Source of the DNA: Claveliimonas monacensis | Lineage (GTDB): Bacteria > Bacillota > Clostridia > Lachnospirales > Lachnospiraceae | Length of the DNA: 64,000 nt | Assembly (NCBI RefSeq): GCF_014982975.1 | Contig: NZ_JADCKL010000011.1 | Location: forward strand, 1-64,000 | Direction of reading: 5' to 3' | Part shown: positions 60,919-64,000 of the stretch, one piece after another | How positions within the stretch are numbered: position 1 is the stretch's first letter | Layout: the number at the start of each line of letters is the position of its first letter | The notes under the pieces: model-generated | What the model was told of the DNA's origin: nothing | The model's input: the letters and a program-made list of their open reading frames with translations, nothing else | Database searches by the model: none | Made by a program: the position numbers and the translations under genes

Positions 60919-63292
60919 GGGAATGCAGCCAATCGGATGGATATATGTAGGAAAATATAAGGAGCATTTCTTATGTAATTTTATCCATGCAATACAGAAA
61001 AGAAATAGAACAAGCATGGTAAAGAAATACAACCAGAAAACCATCTGCCGATTCATTGAAAATCCAGAACTGATCGACCTTGCAGAAAGACTGGAAGAAG
61101 ATGCGGTTCCTTATGAGCGTGTGGAAGCGCTTTTGGAAGTAGCAAATCGTGATGAGCTATCTAGACATTCCTATGAAGTCATTCGTGATGTACTGCAGAG
61201 TACGGAAATAGACAAAGGAAATGAATATTCTTTTTTAAAGTATTATGGAGAAATAGGACTCAATCAAGAGGACAAGGTGAGAGTGAATAGAGGGATTTCC
61301 TTTACTCAGGAATATGTACAGGGCGGAGTAGACGCTATTCCGGAAGATGCCAGGTATATTTTAAATGATGAATTATTTTTGTTTGATTTCCTTTGCGTTT
61401 CTGCGTCAAAACCAGAGGTTTTTGTAGATCTAAAGGATCAAAAACTTAGGGATATATTGAGGACACTCTCAAACTATGTGAAAGATACAATGCGGCTTTC
61501 TGAGGAAAATTATCGACAGTTAAAAGAAGCTCCTGAAGAAATTGGGACATTGTTATGCGAATGCTTGGAGCCGCTTGAAGAGCAGCAAAAAAACAGGGTA
61601 ATACAATACTGGCTGGAAGATGAGAAGCTGCTTTATGAACTGAAAAAATGGCACAATAAGCATAGCTGGACAATAGAGGAAAGGGAACAGCTCGGGATGT
61701 CTAAAATGAGATATGTTGCAACCGTGTATGGTGAGGATATCCGCATGATTCCGAATATGTATAGAAATATGAATGAACTGCTTATATACGCAATCAAAAA
61801 TAGAAAAAAAGCTTTTTTGCGGTTATGCAGGGAAAATCCGGAAATTCTGAGTAAGATGCCATATAAATCCGCTTTAGCAGATGAGGATTTTTACAAAAAC
61901 TACGTGAATCTAAATTCAATAAATAGAAAGGATTTGCAGGGCTGTTTAAGTTTGAAATGGCAGTGTGAATACAAAAAATATATGTGCCGAAATAATTATA
62001 CATTTGCTGAGGTGAAAACACTGATGGAACTGCCTTCAGAGGAATATGTTTCCCTGTACCATTTTCTTACATATGAAAGGGTAGATGACCGGCTGCGTGT
62101 AATCCGGGAATGCGGAAATAGTGAATTCCTTATTTCCGATTTATCGGAAGAAGACCTGAAGAAATTGGCCGGCTTTCTTTCAAAGATGTCCCTTTCCAGA
62201 TGGAAAAAAGAAGTATTTGGGAATATCTCAGGAGTCAGTGCAGAAGATATTTGTAGAACATTTTTAATTTGGGAAAAAATGGAGCACTTTTTAAAAGAGA
62301 TTCGGGACCATTTTCAACTGAGGTATTTTTACAAGAATATAGAGCAATTGGAAAGCTGTAAGAATGTGGAAGAAGCCAAGATAAAGATGTTGGAGGCTGA
62401 TCGGCATTGGGATTGGCTCAAGGATTTCTTTTCTATATCAAATGAGTTTATTCAGGAGAATAAAGAACAGATTCTGTCTTTCCTGTGTGAGGGTGGAGCG
62501 GAAATACTCTATGAATACCACAAAGACTACAATCGTAATGTGGAAAGTATGAGAAGGCTTCTTGTGGCTGAACTTTTAGGACGATTTAGAGAGGTGAAAT
62601 ATCATGAGAATGATTTGGAAAGGGAACTCTCCTGGAATATATCGCTTCCTGCCCAGAAGACATGGCAGGAAAATATGGAAAAGAAACAAGGACACTTCCA
62701 TCTTTGGGAGGAAGACCGTTTTCTTCCCGTCATGCAGATTGGCGAAGTACCAGAAAGTACGTGCCTAAGCTATAAGAATGGGATGTACAAAGAGTGTCTG
62801 TTAGCAACGTTTGATTCGAATAAGAAGGTTCTTTATCTTGCCTATAAGCAGCGAACAGTACTACGAGCGATTCTGCGGCTGACGAAAGGCTCTAAAGTAT
62901 GGAAGGAGCAGGAGAACCATCGTATTCAGTTCGCAGATCTGACACCGGATGCCGCTGGAGACAGCTCTGATGAAAAGCTGGTGCTGTTTCTGGAAAGAGC
63001 ATATATAAAAAGACTTCCAGGGAAGGAGAGAAAAAACGCAATCTCCTTATTGCTTAGACTGGTAAAAGAAAAGGCAGACCGCTTAGGGGCATTCCCTATG
63101 ATTAGTTTTGAATATTCCAATATGATCGATCAGGAGCAGCTTGTACGAAAAGATTATTATCTCTATATATCTGCAACAAAAGGGAATACACAGTATCTGG
63201 ATTCCTTGGATGGGAGTAATTCCATTACAGACACAGGAAAGTATAAAAAAGCTACAATTTATACCTGGAAAGAATATTTGAGTGCCATCTGA
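60881..63292 (+). CDS. Large helical protein, unrecognised (803 aa)
   Basis: ATG 60881 follows GGAGGT, inside the previous gene. ATG 61018 (MVKKYNQKTI) is a possible later start because the first 45 residues differ in composition. Soluble, helical repeats, many Glu/Lys/Leu; the last about 200 residues look more globular and contain SYKNGMYKECLLATFDSNKK and YLYISATKGN. No family recognised. Last gene of the MoxR-VWA operon. Confidence 0.8.
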   Translation: MIQKIVQHLQIYKGMQPIGWIYVGKYKEHFLCNFIHAIQKRNRTSMVKKYNQKTICRFIENPELIDLAERLEEDAVPYERVEALLEVANRDELSRHSYEVIRDVLQSTEIDKGNEYSFLKYYGEIGLNQEDKVRVNRGISFTQEYVQGGVDAIPEDARYILNDELFLFDFLCVSASKPEVFVDLKDQKLRDILRTLSNYVKDTMRLSEENYRQLKEAPEEIGTLLCECLEPLEEQQKNRVIQYWLEDEKLLYELKKWHNKHSWTIEEREQLGMSKMRYVATVYGEDIRMIPNMYRNMNELLIYAIKNRKKAFLRLCRENPEILSKMPYKSALADEDFYKNYVNLNSINRKDLQGCLSLKWQCEYKKYMCRNNYTFAEVKTLMELPSEEYVSLYHFLTYERVDDRLRVIRECGNSEFLISDLSEEDLKKLAGFLSKMSLSRWKKEVFGNISGVSAEDICRTFLIWEKMEHFLKEIRDHFQLRYFYKNIEQLESCKNVEEAKIKMLEADRHWDWLKDFFSISNEFIQENKEQILSFLCEGGAEILYEYHKDYNRNVESMRRLLVAELLGRFREVKYHENDLERELSWNISLPAQKTWQENMEKKQGHFHLWEEDRFLPVMQIGEVPESTCLSYKNGMYKECLLATFDSNKKVLYLAYKQRTVLRAILRLTKGSKVWKEQENHRIQFADLTPDAAGDSSDEKLVLFLERAYIKRLPGKERKNAISLLLRLVKEKADRLGAFPMISFEYSNMIDQEQLVRKDYYLYISATKGNTQYLDSLDGSNSITDTGKYKKATIYTWKEYLSAI

Positions 63293-63422
63293 GGACTTCA
63301 ATAAGCTATGTTTGAAGCGGTATGAATCTGTAGTGAGGATTATAATCTTCAAAGGGCCGATATATGGGTAGGATGGATATATAAATAAAATATAGGATAC
63401 AAGAATAGATCGTAGATTAAGA

Positions 63423-63470
63423 AAAACGGACACGGTATCAGGAAAATCTCTGGTATTGTGTCCGTTTTAT
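63423..63470 (+). terminator. Rho-independent terminator
   Basis: An 11-bp outer stem and a shorter inner stem (TATCAG with CTGGTA), followed by TTTTATT. It terminates the operon ending at 63292. Confidence 0.88.
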
Positions 63471-63811
63471 TCGCTCAAAAAGTGTTATACAGCATGATCA
63501 TGATCTGGAACATCAAGTTTTTCTGGAAGTGACGGTAAACGTGTTCTTCAATATTGCGATATTGAAACATCCGAATTGTATAATTCTTTAGCGTCAATGC
63601 TTCTGGCTATTACATTGGATCCGCCAATGTACTGACACGGTAGAGACGTAGAACAGCGGCTTTATAAACGAAATATGGATTGACACTCCTGGAAACCTGT
63701 GATACGGTTTATATGAAATATTTTTGCAATAAAGTGTTGCAGACATATTTTGTTCCAGTAAACGCTGGAAGAGAAATTTCATTCAAACTAATTTTGAATA
63801 ATATCTATAGA

Positions 63812-63847
63812 AAGACATCAAAACGTTTGTTTTTGGTGTCTTTTTTT
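63812..63847 (+). terminator. Rho-independent terminator/attenuator
   Basis: AAGACATCAAAA pairs with TTTTGGTGTCTT (one G-T) around CGTTTGT, then a T run. It sits 20 bases before the next gene start, so it could regulate it by attenuation. Confidence 0.85.
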
Positions 63848-63868
63848 CGTAAAAAAGGAGGTGCAGTA

Positions 63869-64000
63869 ATGGAAATTGATAGGATGCTGACACTGTCAAC
63901 AGCACATATTTGCCAGGATACAGCAGAAAAAATGGGAAATCACTTACTGGATTTGACAATCTATGAAAAAGGGAAATACGGATGGTTCATTTATGTTGAT
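63869..64000 (+). CDS. Element-type hypothetical protein, 3'-truncated (DUF5983-like?)
   Basis: ATG 63869 behind AAAAAAGGAGG; the frame is open to the window end (44 codons). The product begins MEIDRMLTLSTAHICQDTA and then EKGKYGWFIYVD, which recalls small DUF5983-type proteins found on Firmicute integrative elements. Too short to be sure. Confidence 0.6.
   Translation, partial: MEIDRMLTLSTAHICQDTAEKMGNHLLDLTIYEKGKYGWFIYVD

Larger units (their letters stand above)
63293..63868 (+). other. Intergenic region with two terminators
   Basis: About 575 bases. AAAACGGACAC/GTGTCCGTTTT forms a terminator (63423-63468) for the preceding operon. AAGACATCAAAA/TTTTGGTGTCTT (63812-63842) with a T run is a second, directly before the next gene. 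Between them a stretch near 63490-63590 reads as about 30 codons (HDHDLEHQVFLEV...) ending in a stop, with no start or ribosome site; this could be decayed coding sequence but is too short to support. Confidence 0.6.

Noticed and set aside
63490-63590. Decayed gene fragment between the two terminators
   Set aside because: About 30 codons open without start, ribosome site or recognisable match; not enough to call a pseudogene.

Overview
The window looks like a chromosomal segment of a low-GC anaerobic Firmicute, most likely a gut Clostridia/Lachnospiraceae-type bacterium. The evidence is the codon use, strong AGGAGG ribosome binding sites, a CLI_3235/CcpM-type Cys-rich peptide system, two Agr-type peptide quorum-sensing loci, a Spo0A C-domain-like protein and RecD2. 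Almost every gene is on the + strand; the one clear exception is a small HTH regulator at 36.2-36.5 kb. No rRNA or tRNA gene, CRISPR array or transposase was seen.

Region 1 (1-17.7 kb) is one dense radical-SAM RiPP locus. Six short precursor-like genes (two of them near-identical tandem copies at the left edge) share a C-x(4-7)-C-x3-C core with Asp before the last Cys. They sit with three consecutive SPASM-type radical SAM enzymes, a complete AgrB/LytTR regulator/GHKL kinase/AgrD-like quorum module, a dedicated S-adenosylmethionine synthetase, a subtilisin-like peptidase, and two ABC/FtsX-type transporters. The second transporter is followed by a degenerate ATPase with no Walker A. Read together: a quorum-sensing switch, SAM supply, three maturases, a leader peptidase and two export or self-immunity pumps for a family of Cys-containing peptides. 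This is the best candidate for an undescribed system.

Region 2 (17.7-22 kb) holds secreted or envelope genes: a zinc-dependent phospholipase C-like protein, an ECF sigma/anti-sigma pair, a small secreted protein, a Spo0A C-domain-like protein and a secreted alpha/beta hydrolase. A long hairpin and a 5S-rRNA-like remnant follow.

Region 3 (22.2-30.3 kb) is a second, recognisable RiPP cluster of the CLI_3235/CcpM class: peptidase-less ABC exporter, CcpM-like radical SAM maturase, TIGR04066-like protein, acyl-carrier-related protein, a CICIC precursor, a second subtilisin-like peptidase and an OmpR/HK two-component pair.

Region 4 (30.5-40.7 kb) has two MacB/FtsX half-permeases, a matrixin-like secreted metalloprotease, an ABC ATPase and small proteins that look like catalytically dead GHKL ATPase domains. 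A second Agr locus (AgrD, AgrB, LytTR regulator, GHKL kinase) and a winged-helix regulator follow.

Region 5 (40.8-64 kb) is visibly less AT-rich and looks like the backbone of an integrative or conjugative-type element or defence/stress island. It carries a DUF262-like protein, small element-type hypotheticals, an SSB with a long acidic/basic tail, a RecD2-like helicase, two tandemly duplicated AAA/PD-(D/E)XK proteins, and an operon-like run of MoxR-type ATPase, zincin-VWA protein, three small proteins and two large unrecognised helical proteins. The window ends inside another element-type gene.
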